From the NCBI RefSeq assembly GCF_006968745.1, contig NZ_CP030118.1, positions 3,174,654 to 3,238,653 of the forward strand: a DNA stretch of 64,000 nucleotides, read 5' to 3'. This DNA is from Brasilonema sennae CENA114. GTDB lineage: Bacteria; Cyanobacteriota; Cyanobacteriia; Cyanobacteriales; Nostocaceae. This document shows, piece by piece, positions 18,952-26,923 of the stretch; the stretch's first letter is position 1; each line of letters starts with the position of its first letter. The notes below the pieces were generated by a model. The model had not been told where the DNA came from. It made no database searches and saw only the letters and a list, made by a program, of their open reading frames with translations. Made by a program: the position numbers and the translations under genes.

Positions 18952-20547
18952 TCAGTTAGAGCCGAGCGTACCCATTTCTGTGTACTCGGCTCCCGATATT
19001 CTTAGGGTTTTATCCCTTTTGCCCATGTGGATGTAATCGTGACAAGATTCGTGTACAGCTAATAGATTTTTTGTCTTCCAGTTGTCATGGTTTCCGTCTG
19101 TATGGTGGAGATTTACCCGTTCTTCACTGGTAAATTTTATTCCACAGTATCCACATGTATGGTTTTGCTTCTGTAGTGCTTTAGAGGTGTGCCCATCATA
19201 CAACTTGCTGTTGCGCTGGCTCCAGTAAGTTAAGTCTCCGTCAAAGGGAGACTTATCCCCTTTGACCATGATGTGAGCGTTTTCGGAGTAGGAAACCTTT
19301 GGGAACGCTTTGTCTAGTAATTTCTTACTGGAGTATCGGTCGTTTTTGGCTTCCTTATTAAATACCTTGTATGCTCTTGTTTCGATGTGGTATAGCGAAT
19401 TTCGCGATCCATCCATCTTGCAGAATCTATGGTAGTTTCTCCATCCTCTAACCAAAGCAGCTAATTTCTCAGCTTTTATTTTGGAACCATAATTCGAGTT
19501 GTTGACAATGGCTTTTACTTTCTGACGGAATTTTTTGAAGTTATCCACTGAAGGGGTGCTTCTGAATTTTCCGTTGTTTTGCACTTTGAAATGCCAACCA
19601 AGGAAATCAAATCCATCTGTCGCAGCGGTAATGCATGTTTTTTTCTCGCTTGCCTTCATCCCTCGTTCTGCTAGAAAATGACCTATCTTTGCGAGTATCT
19701 CAGTAGCATCGTCTTGTGGTCGAAGTATTATAACCATGTCATCTGCGTAGCGGACTGATGGTTCGTACGGTTTTCCGTCGTGTCTGTATTTATGGACACT
19801 TTCGATACCATTAAGAGCAATGTTGGCTAAAAGCGGACTGACTACACCACCTTGAGGTGTTCCTTGTTCTGGAAACTCTGGGTTTACTCCTGCCTTTAGG
19901 CATCAGAATATACCTGTTTTGATACCCTGTGGGGCAATAAGGTTCTCCATAATAGTGGTGTGATTAATCCTGTCGAAACACTTTTCAATATCGAGTTCTA
20001 TGACTCGTTTGTTGATTCCATTACTTTTGGAGCGAAGGTTATTGAACAGGAGTTTCTGCGCATCGTGTGCGCTTCTTCCCGGTCTGAATCCGTAGCTTTT
20101 TTCGTGGAATAGTGCTTCATGTGCTGGTTCTAGAGCGTACTTCGCGATAGCTTGCCAAGCTCTGTCTGCAATAGTTGGAATTTTTAGCATTCTGGTACTG
20201 CCATCCTTTTTTGGGATGGGAATACTACGTAACTTCTGGTGTTTCCAGTTGTTAGTGGATGCATTAAGCAGTTTTTCTAGTTCAAATCGTTCCTCAATGG
20301 TGAGGGATTTTTTGCCGTCGATTCCTGCCGTTTTCTTTCCAGCGTTTAACTGAGTTACTTGACGGATGGCCATCCATCTAGCCGCTTGGGATTTCAGAAT
20401 AAGTTTCTGAAGGGACATTGCTTTACGCTTGTCTCCCGCTCGAATTGCTTTATATATTCTCGTTTGTAGGCGGAATAAGTTACGTCTGAATTTCTTCCAG
20501 GGTAAATTCTTCCACGATTCACTAGTTGTTACACTGTGTCTAATCAT
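18952..20547 (-). pseudogene. ltrA: Group II intron maturase with one in-frame TGA
   Basis: The frame from ATG 20547 (GGAG upstream) to the stop at 18952 is continuous except for a single TGA at 19903-19905, after residue 214 (KTGIF-stop-CLKAG). Everything else is present: GFRPGRSAHDAQ, TPQGGVVSPLLANI, YADDMVIIL, an X domain and a C-terminal HNH module (CGYCGIKF, NLHHTDGNHDN, HESCHDYIH). One point mutation of a Trp or similar codon would explain it. The last codons overlap domain V, so the C-terminus is unusual. Function now depends on readthrough or on the maturase of intron C. Confidence 0.85.
18959..18992 (-). ncRNA. Group II intron domain V (intron A/B)
   Basis: A 34-nt hairpin with an 8-bp lower helix GAGCCGAG / CTCGGCTC, an internal bulge and a GAAA tetraloop. 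It has the canonical domain V length and shape, overlapping the last codons of the maturase frame. Confidence 0.75.
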
Positions 20548-21169
20548 GCTCTAACTCCGGGGAATATACTCTGAATACCTTGCAGCCAATAAGCCGCATC
20601 CTACCCGAATCAGGGGACTTCCGTATCTCGTCTTACCTACATGGGGTTCGACCTTCCCATGACCCTTGATTCGTTTTTATTCGTTCCTTCGATAGATTGA
20701 TGAGCCACTGCGTTGCCGGGGTTCCCCCGGTTGAAGCATGTGGCGTTGTTCCGTTAGGTAGTGCCACTTTAACCATCAGAACCCCTAGATTCTTGCCGCT
20801 GTCATTGTTGAACTCGGCGGGATTTGACTCTGATAAAGTCGGGGGTTTTGGTTATGCCCCGCTTAGTAATAGGTTACTTTTTTAGGCATCGATTTTACCG
20901 TGGGAACTCCCTGTTAGCGCAAAGTCTGCCGGGGGAAGCTTCCCCCGGCGAGCTTTGCACCAGTGTCAACCCATAACAGTCGTCTGATTGTGCCCTGTTT
21001 CCAGCTTCACTCTACAAGAACCGAGCTTGTTCGGTGTGGACAGATAAGGAGTCACGCCTGAATCTGGCGGGTAGGGCTTGCACCTACATCTCATCGAAAG
21101 TTCAACTCTTAAGAGTTGGTGAGGTTATTTACGGACTGGTTACCGTGATTCACTCACAACGAATCGCAC

Positions 21170-21264
21170 AACAATCTAACTTGCAGGCGGAATAAATCTT
21201 TCCGGAATTTCTTCCAGGGTAGATTCTTCCAAGATTCACTAGTCCGGTGACTGTGCCTAATCAT
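21170..21264 (-). pseudogene. 5' fragment of intron A maturase gene
   Basis: ATG 21264 with GGAG upstream begins a frame that closely matches the start of the intron B maturase (MIRHSHRTSESWKNLPWKKF against MIRHSVTTSESWKNLPWKKF). After 31 codons it is cut by the GTGCG start of intron B. No matching 3' part exists downstream as a separate copy. Confidence 0.8.
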
Positions 21265-21857
21265 GCTCGTGCTCCTTTTGATTGTTTTCTGAACACCTTT
21301 CAGCAATTACGCTGAATCCTACCCGAGTTAAGAGAGTTCCGTATCTCGTCATACCTACCTTGGGTTCGACCGCCCAGGACTCTTAACTCGTTTTTATTCG
21401 TTCCTCAGGAGAGATTGTTTTGTGCCGTCAGATGGAACCAATTTGACTACCAGATCCCCTTACTCTTTGCCACTTGCTTAGACACCATTGGCGGGTTTTT
21501 CTCTGGTGAAGTCAGGGGTTTTGTGTTTATGCCCTGCTTGAGGTTAAGTCACTTTCTTAGGTTCTATTTTCATCTTGTGCACTCCCCGTTAGCGCAAAGC
21601 TCGCCGGGGGGAGTATCCCCCCGGCAGACTTTGCGCCAGTGTCAGTCCATAACAACCGTCTGATTGCGCCCTGTTCCCAGCTTCACTCTACAAAATTCCG
21701 AGTTTGTTCGGTGTGGGCAGATAGGGAGTCACCTCTGAGTTTGAGGGGAAGGGCTTTCACCTTCATTTCTCCTGAAGTTCAACTTGTTGACATTACAACG
21801 AAGTTGGCTTGCTTATGTACGGATTTTCACCGTGATTCAGCTAGCAACGAATCGCAC
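21265..21857 (-). ncRNA. Intron A 5' ribozyme domains (I-III)
   Basis: About 590 bases alignable by eye over their whole length with the 5' region of intron B (20548-21169), including a shared GC-rich hairpin (near 21604-21634 and 20931-20960) and the GTGCGATTCG 5' end. It carries EBS1 at 21478-21483, complementary to the exon end. Confidence 0.75.
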
Positions 21858-23672
21858 GTCTAAAAACTCTTTGGCTGCGTCGTATTCTTCTGAGGTGGAT
21901 TTGTTAGCAATGTCACCGGAGAGGATGAGGACATCGAGGCGGGAGCAATCGAGTCCTATTTTGAGATCATCTGCGAGTTGGCTACACCATAAATCTGCAT
22001 TTTCAAGCGTGCCAAAGTGCAAGTCGGAGAGATGGAGAATGTAAGTCATGGAGATAGAAATGGGTGTTGGGTGTGGGCGAGGTGGTTGAGTTAGGGTGTA
22101 GTTGTAGAATTTGCAACGGTTTTGTATTTTAGAGATTGTATCTAGTAGATAGGTTTTTGTGGTTGTTGATAAAAGATGAGTTAATTCTGGTAGTTTTTCA
22201 GGACTAGCGATTTCTCCTAACGCATCAGCCGCACTGCTACGCACAGAAGAATGTTCATCGTTCAAAGCTTGAATCAGTCCAGTTACTGCTGTGGAATTCC
22301 CGATATTTCCTAACGCATTAGCCGCACTGCTACGCACAGAAGAAGGTTCATCGTTCAAAGCTTGAATCAGTCCAGTTACTGCTGTGGAATTCCCGATATT
22401 TCCTAACGCATTAGCCGCGCTCCTAAGCACATGAAAATATTCATCGTTTAAAGCTTGAATCAGTGGAGTGACTGCTCTGAAATCCCCGATATTTCCTAAC
22501 GCATTAGCCGCGCTCCTACGCACATGAGAATCTTCATCGTTTAAAGCTTGAATCAGTGGAGTGACTGCTGTGGAATTCTCGATTTTTCCTAACGCATTAG
22601 CCGCGATCCAACGCACATGAAAATATTCATCGTTTAAAGCTTGAATCAGTGGAGTGACTGCTCTGAAATACCCGATTTTTCCTAACGCATTAGCCGCGCT
22701 CCTACGCACATAAAAATGTTCATCGTTTAAAGCTTGAATCAGTCCAGTGACTGCTGTGGAATCCCCGATATTTCCTAACGCATTAGCCGCGCTCCTACGC
22801 ACATGAGAATCTTCATCTTTTAAAGCTTGAATCAGTCCAGTGACTGCTGTGGAATCCACGATATTTCCTAACGCATTAGCCGCGCTCCTATGCACATAAG
22901 AATCTTTCTGGTTTAAAGCTTGTAGCAAGGGCGAAATTGCATGTTCAGAACGTGTTGTGCTTAATAACTCAAATTTAAGTTCTTGAGAAACTTCTAACCC
23001 AACAACTAACGCCACCGTCTGCACTTGAAATTCTGGTTTTACCGCACCTGCTAGCCTTGCTACCAACTTCAGATCCACCTCTAACGCTAACTTTACCACC
23101 CGCAGCGCTTGTTTCTCTTCTTCCAGTAACCCCAACATCAAGGCTAGGGGTTCAGTCCATTGCAGGTAATTCAAATATTCCCGTTTCAGCTTGTCGTCAC
23201 TAAAGTGGGGTAACTGCTTGAGTAGACTCTCGGCAGTGTAATATTCTTGAATCAGTTGGTGTTTAAACTCAATTTTGTTTTCTGTACCAAGTTGAATCAG
23301 GTGATACTTGAGTAAATCATCAAGCCATTCGAGTGCTTTCCAGGGTTGATGATATCCCTGCTGTTGCAGAAACTCCTTGAGTATATCCTGTGCTTCTTGC
23401 TTGGGAATGGCAACTTGGAACTCAGTCGATTCACTTGCTTGAGTCATCTTTAAGGCTAAATGTTGCAACAGTCGCCGCCACCACTGGCGAGACTCATCTG
23501 TTACCAGAACACCCTCCAAGCGCTTGTTCTCACAAAACTGGGTAAACTCGCGAAACACCATTCCCAGATTTGGCGGTATTTTACCCGTCCCTATGAAAAC
23601 AGAACACAGCATCTTCAGCAACAGTGGTGTTTCCCCAAACTTCTGTAGGCGAGTACCCAACTGTCGCAGCAT
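21837..23672 (-). CDS. HEAT-repeat protein, 5'-truncated NACHT remnant running into the phosphoesterase exon
   Basis: The first ~130 residues (LGTRLQKFGETPLLLKMLC, NLGMVFREF) match the region after the ATPase core in NACHT STAND proteins. The P-loop half is missing. A TAG lies in frame five codons before the start, and beyond it the frame still reads NACHT-like, so the start at 23672 is a decay product. About eight HEAT repeats (ALNDEDSHVRRSAANALGNI) follow. The frame has no stop before the phosphoesterase ATG at 22049, so HEAT and phosphoesterase are fused in frame up to the intron, ending at 21837. STAND-HEAT proteins often act as immune sensors; here it looks defunct. Confidence 0.75.
   Translation of the reverse strand: MLRQLGTRLQKFGETPLLLKMLCSVFIGTGKIPPNLGMVFREFTQFCENKRLEGVLVTDESRQWWRRLLQHLALKMTQASESTEFQVAIPKQEAQDILKEFLQQQGYHQPWKALEWLDDLLKYHLIQLGTENKIEFKHQLIQEYYTAESLLKQLPHFSDDKLKREYLNYLQWTEPLALMLGLLEEEKQALRVVKLALEVDLKLVARLAGAVKPEFQVQTVALVVGLEVSQELKFELLSTTRSEHAISPLLQALNQKDSYVHRSAANALGNIVDSTAVTGLIQALKDEDSHVRRSAANALGNIGDSTAVTGLIQALNDEHFYVRRSAANALGKIGYFRAVTPLIQALNDEYFHVRWIAANALGKIENSTAVTPLIQALNDEDSHVRRSAANALGNIGDFRAVTPLIQALNDEYFHVLRSAANALGNIGNSTAVTGLIQALNDEPSSVRSSAANALGNIGNSTAVTGLIQALNDEHSSVRSSAADALGEIASPEKLPELTHLLSTTTKTYLLDTISKIQNRCKFYNYTLTQPPRPHPTPISISMTYILHLSDLHFGTLENADLWCSQLADDLKIGLDCSRLDVLILSGDIANKSTSEEYDAAKEFLDVRFVAS
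21858..22049 (-). pseudogene. Calcineurin-like phosphoesterase, 5' exon
   Basis: 64 codons from ATG 22049, with metal-binding motifs YILHLSDLHFG and LILSGDIANK, end at Asp64 where the GTGCG intron boundary begins. The rest of the gene is at 16588-15714. If the introns splice, the exons join in frame, but the repeat at 16047 still breaks the protein. The upstream HEAT frame reads straight into this exon. Confidence 0.85.
22213..22922. repeat. Tandem ~93-bp repeats encoding HEAT units
   Basis: Eight consecutive ~93-base units are nearly identical (shared core CCTAACGCATTAGCCGCGCT and AAAGCTTGAATCAGT). The similarity extends to silent positions, so the array expanded recently or is being homogenised. 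Confidence 0.85.
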
Positions 23673-23766
23673 CTGCTCTCCCTGCTAGCGAAAAGCTGTG
23701 TTTTCATCTCCGCCTAGAAATTTTTCCTGATTTATCTCAATCTCAGCAACGCCTCAAGATTTCTCT

Positions 23767-24306
23767 ATGTCTAATCTACCGCCGACAACTCCAGAACCTG
23801 AAACTCAATCACTCACAGAATTTGAACGCAACATTTTGGAAAAAGAATACTTTTTCTTGCAAACGACTATCGAAGACTACAATAAACAAATTTGGGTTAT
23901 CAAAGCTCTTGGTATCACAGGCACTGGGGCTATTTTAGCGTTGATGTTACAGCAAAAAACTAATGGAAGTGCGTTAGCGCCTTGCGCGGCTCCCTCCGGG
24001 AGCATCGCCTTAATTGGTTGTGCAATTCCCGTATTTTTCTGGATATTAGAAAGTCAATGGAAATACTTTCAGCGCGGTTTCTATCCTCGTGTTGCAGAGA
24101 TTGAGTCTATTCTCGCCAATCATGGATTACGATGTCCTTGCATATACGGCGGATGGACTCATGCTGTCAAGCATAGTTCTTTCTCGCCCAAACGTAGCAA
24201 TTACCTCAAGGATGGTTTGTTAAACCCTAGTGTGTATGTGAGCTACGTGTTAGAAATTGGGTTTTTGTTACTCATGGCTATTATTGCACCTAGCTTGACG
24301 AAGTAA
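23767..24306 (+). CDS. Small membrane protein, head-to-head with the NACHT-HEAT remnant
   Basis: 179 residues, family not named with certainty. The N-terminal helix (FERNILEKEYFFLQTTIEDY) leads to a membrane hairpin (IWVIKALGITGTGAILALML and IALIGCAIPVFFWIL), then a ~75-residue cytosolic part and a last membrane segment (SYVLEIGFLLLMAIIA). This recalls two-helix effector proteins (SLATT-like) that accompany STAND or nucleotide-signalling defence genes; that is inference. Between the two hairpin helices a palindromic repeat (GCGCGGCTCCCTCCGGGAGC) has been taken in and is read in frame as ALAPCAAPSGS. Confidence 0.7.
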   Translation: MSNLPPTTPEPETQSLTEFERNILEKEYFFLQTTIEDYNKQIWVIKALGITGTGAILALMLQQKTNGSALAPCAAPSGSIALIGCAIPVFFWILESQWKYFQRGFYPRVAEIESILANHGLRCPCIYGGWTHAVKHSSFSPKRSNYLKDGLLNPSVYVSYVLEIGFLLLMAIIAPSLTK

Positions 24307-24355
24307 TTACGGCAAAATTCAGGAGTCAGTGGTTAGTAATACGCTTCTCTTTTTT

Positions 24356-24440
24356 GATTTCACGAAGGCGATCTGCAAAGGAGCGCAGCAGCGAAGCTAT
24401 TGCTCCGCAGGAGGGGGCGCTTTGCGCGATCGCTCTTTGG
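24356..24440. repeat. GC-rich palindromic repeat cluster
   Basis: Overlapping short palindromes rich in GCGATCGC-like and GCAGCAGCGAAGC motifs lie downstream of the 179-residue gene. They belong to the repeat class seen elsewhere in the window. Confidence 0.5.
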
Positions 24441-24482
24441 GCGGTGCGAAAAGGGTATAACTGAGTTCAGCAAGTGCGTTAG

Positions 24483-24640
24483 CTCAGATCTTGCACCTCT
24501 GGCTGAGTACGCCCAGAACTTAAGTTCTGGGCTAATAAACACGCGTCCGTTAAAACGGACTAAAAAACTTACTCAGTCCGTTTTAACGGACTTGGACTTT
24601 GAGCCAAGAAATTTATTTCTTGGCGGACAATGTGTGACAC
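24483..24640. repeat. MITE-like element, copy 1 (one end lost)
   Basis: It begins with CTCAGATCTTGCA and shares the internal hairpins (GTCCGTTTTAACGGAC, AAGAAATTTATTTCTT) and order of the complete copy at 36803-36972. The right terminal repeat is not recognisable here. Confidence 0.65.
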
Positions 24641-24764
24641 AATTTCTACCAAATGACTCATGAATACAGTTATCAGTTATCACCCTTCGGGAACGCCCGT
24701 CGCCTCTGTCGGGAAACCCTCACTTCGACAAACTCAGTGCACAACCTGGAGCACTGGACTCACT

Positions 24765-24807
24765 TTTACTGTTTACTGTTTACTGTTTACTGTTCACTGT
24801 TCACTGA
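24765..24807. repeat. Heptanucleotide tandem repeat (STRR)
   Basis: Consecutive TTTACTG units shift to TTCACTG units, the short tandemly repeated sequences typical of filamentous cyanobacteria. Confidence 0.85.
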
Positions 24808-24812
24808 TTTGG

Positions 24813-26801
24813 TCACTTCCTCAGCAATCGTAAACCACTCAGAGTCACCAACACCGTAGAACCCTCATGCCCAATCACCCCAATAGGTAAGTTAATTCCT
24901 CCTACAAAATTACCAACCAAAAGCAAAACAATAAAACCCAAAGCAACAGTAATATTTTGCTTGACGATCGCCTGCGCTCTTTTACCCAAACGCATCGCTG
25001 CTTCTATTTTCTCCAATCGATCTGCCATCAATATAATATCTGCGGTTTCCAATGCGACATCACTGCCAATCTTGCCCATCGCAATTCCCACAGATGCTTG
25101 AGCTAAGGCTGGGGCATCATTGATACCATCTCCCACCATTGCCACAGTTTGATACTCTTTCTGTAAACGACGGATGATATCAAGCTTATCTTCTGGTAAA
25201 AGTTCTGCATACACTTGATCAATTCCTACTGCTTGGGCGACGCTGTGAGCAGTGCGATTATTATCGCCTGTTAACATGACAATTTGCTCGACTCCCAGTT
25301 TTCTTAAGCGGGCGATCGCTCTTGCTGCTTCTCCTCTGACTTCATCTGCAATGACAATCACACCCAGCACCTGTTCTCCTTGTGCAACCCAAACAACCGT
25401 TTTACCCTCCTGTTGTAACAAGTCTGCTGAATCCTTCAATTCACTCGCGTTTAAAACCTCACCCCTGCCCCTCTCCTTACTAAGGAGAGGGGTGCCCGTT
25501 AGGGCGGGGTGAGGTAATACACTTGGTAAATGAGTTACATACTGTTGGACAAAATCCGCTTTCCCGACAATAACCTCTTGGTGTCCGTTCATACCCAAAA
25601 TTCCTTGTCCTGGTATTGCTCGTACTTCAACTGCTCTTGACCAATTCAAATCACGAGCAGCCTGCACAATAGCTTCGCCTATAGGATGTTCGGAAGAAGA
25701 TTCTACAGAAGCAGCCACCTTCAACACATCTGCTTCTGTATATCCACTAGTAGGAATGACTTGAAAAACTTGCAGTTGTCCTGTTGTTAGGGTACCAGTT
25801 TTGTCGAAGGCGATCGCCCGAACTTTACCAATCATTTCCAACTGGGCACCATTCTTGAACAAAATTCCTTGTCTTGCACCCTGAGCAATCCCAGAAAGCA
25901 ACGTGGGCATAATTGCAGCCATCAGAGCACAGGGAGAAGCAACCACCAAAAAGGTAAGAGCACGATAAATCGTCGTTTCCCAGTCCCAATTCAAGACAAA
26001 TGGCGGTAAAATTGCCAGCAACAACCCAGCCACCACAATAACCAGCGCATATCTCCGTTCAAATCGCTCAACAAATTGTTGAGAAGGAGGTGCTTCTGTT
26101 TGTGCTTGTTCTACCAGACGAATCACACGCTGAAGTAAACTGCTTTCTGGTGGTTGATGCACTTTAAGCTTGAGCGCACCATAACCGTTGAGCGTACCTG
26201 CAAAGACTTCCTCACCCACCGTCTTCTCTATAGGTACGGACTCACCTGTGATAGCAGCTTGGTTAACGGTACTCAAACCAGAAACAATCATTGCGTCGGT
26301 GGGAATGAGTTCCCCTGGTTTGACAACAATTTCGTCTCCCACCTTTAGCTGACTGATGGAAATGATTTCCTCCCTTCCAGAACGCAAAACCCGTGCTGTA
26401 TCTTGTGTCAAGCTCATCAAAGAGCGGATACTGCGCTCGGTTCGTTGCATGGCGTAGCCTTCCAGCGCCCCACTAATCGCAAAGATGAGAATTAAGATTC
26501 CCCCATCAAGAATAAGATGGTATTCCCTTTTCCACAAGCCCAAGATCGCAGCACCCAACGCCGCCACAATCATCAGCAAATCTACATCCAGTTCTTTTTC
26601 TTTGAAAAGCGTTGTCAGTCCTTCACGGGCGCTTTCATAACCACCAATAACGTAAGCTGCAGGTAATAGTAGCAGCGCCCATCCTAAAAAATTGAGATGT
26701 AAGGCGAACCATCCGAAAAACAACAGCACTCCACAAAGGATGGCGGCGAAAGCTTCTGTATGTTCTTTGGTGAATTGAGTTAGACGTTGTGGGTAGAGCA
26801 T
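24813..26801 (-). CDS. coaT: Cobalt-type P1B-4 heavy-metal efflux ATPase
   Basis: 662 residues with no N-terminal metal-binding domain. The actuator loop has TGES (AAITGESVPIEK), the transmembrane metal site is SPC (VVASPCALMAAIMP), the phosphorylation site is DKTGT and the hinge is GDGINDAP. The final helix has HEGSTV, the companion motif of the P1B-4 group, which exports Co, and in some members Fe or Zn. The CoaR-type regulator gene lies 2.8 kb away and a MerR-type dyad sits upstream, so cobalt efflux is the best call. A dispersed repeat inside the N-domain adds about 19 residues in frame. Confidence 0.9.
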   Translation of the reverse strand: MLYPQRLTQFTKEHTEAFAAILCGVLLFFGWFALHLNFLGWALLLLPAAYVIGGYESAREGLTTLFKEKELDVDLLMIVAALGAAILGLWKREYHLILDGGILILIFAISGALEGYAMQRTERSIRSLMSLTQDTARVLRSGREEIISISQLKVGDEIVVKPGELIPTDAMIVSGLSTVNQAAITGESVPIEKTVGEEVFAGTLNGYGALKLKVHQPPESSLLQRVIRLVEQAQTEAPPSQQFVERFERRYALVIVVAGLLLAILPPFVLNWDWETTIYRALTFLVVASPCALMAAIMPTLLSGIAQGARQGILFKNGAQLEMIGKVRAIAFDKTGTLTTGQLQVFQVIPTSGYTEADVLKVAASVESSSEHPIGEAIVQAARDLNWSRAVEVRAIPGQGILGMNGHQEVIVGKADFVQQYVTHLPSVLPHPALTGTPLLSKERGRGEVLNASELKDSADLLQQEGKTVVWVAQGEQVLGVIVIADEVRGEAARAIARLRKLGVEQIVMLTGDNNRTAHSVAQAVGIDQVYAELLPEDKLDIIRRLQKEYQTVAMVGDGINDAPALAQASVGIAMGKIGSDVALETADIILMADRLEKIEAAMRLGKRAQAIVKQNITVALGFIVLLLVGNFVGGINLPIGVIGHEGSTVLVTLSGLRLLRK
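25457..25515. repeat. Dispersed palindromic repeat inside coaT
   Basis: A 59-base match to the CCTCACCC...CTCTCCTTA-TAAGGAGAG family (other copies at 33540-33685, 36007-36087, 49799-49845). It is read in frame on the coaT strand as PHPALTGTPLLSKERGRGE. Confidence 0.85.
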
Positions 26802-26836
26802 GAGAGTGACATTATCAACACTCTCTCAGGCTAAAC

Positions 26837-26860
26837 CTTGACATTAATGTCAATGTCAAG
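26837..26860 (-). promoter_or_regulatory. MerR-type operator/promoter of coaT (probable CoaR site)
   Basis: Arms CTTGACATT and AATGTCAAG (9 bp, exact) flank six bases; a second exact palindrome, TTGACATTAATGTCAA, overlaps it. On the coaT strand a TTGACA lies at the upstream end, with about 19 bases to a TTAGCC that could be a -10. This long spacing over a dyad is the hallmark of MerR-family promoters. It lies 36 bases upstream of the coaT start. Confidence 0.65.
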
Positions 26861-26923
26861 TGTTACGCACAGAAGTTGTCGCATCTGATGTAAAATCATA
26901 TTCAGGCGACAATCGCATAAAAA

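Larger units (their letters stand above)
18936..21169 (-). mobile_element. Group II intron B, inserted in the maturase gene of intron A
   Basis: It starts at 21169 with GTGCGATTCG, like intron A. The six bases before it (ATTGTT, IBS1) are complementary to its predicted EBS1, seen on the plus strand as ATTGTT at 20804-20809, at the position that aligns with EBS1 of intron A. This fixes it as a precise insertion in codon 32 of intron A's maturase. The body holds ~620 bases of domains I-III, a maturase pseudogene and domain V; the first half of domain VI ends at 18936 where intron C begins. Confidence 0.75.
16589..21857 (-). mobile_element. Composite of nested group II introns in the phosphoesterase gene
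   Basis: The 5' boundary at 21857 is the GTGCG consensus directly after exon codon Asp64. The last six exon bases, TTAGAC (IBS1), are complementary to GTCTAA (EBS1) in the intron, seen on the plus strand as TTAGAC at 21478-21483. The predicted 3' end at 16589 reads CTACCTGAC on the intron strand, with a candidate branch A 7 bases from the end and a terminal AC. Inside are two 5' halves (A and B), one maturase pseudogene, one domain V, a domain VI split by a third intron (C), and the intact maturase of C. Total 5,269 bases. Confidence 0.75.

Noticed and set aside
19903..19905. TGA as a selenocysteine or recoded codon
   Set aside because: No selenocysteine machinery is expected in cyanobacteria and no SECIS-like hairpin is placed suitably; a nonsense mutation is simpler.
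22213..22922. Regular ~93-bp direct repeats that could look like a CRISPR-like or satellite array
   Set aside because: They are in frame and encode HEAT helices; there are no unique spacers and no cas genes.
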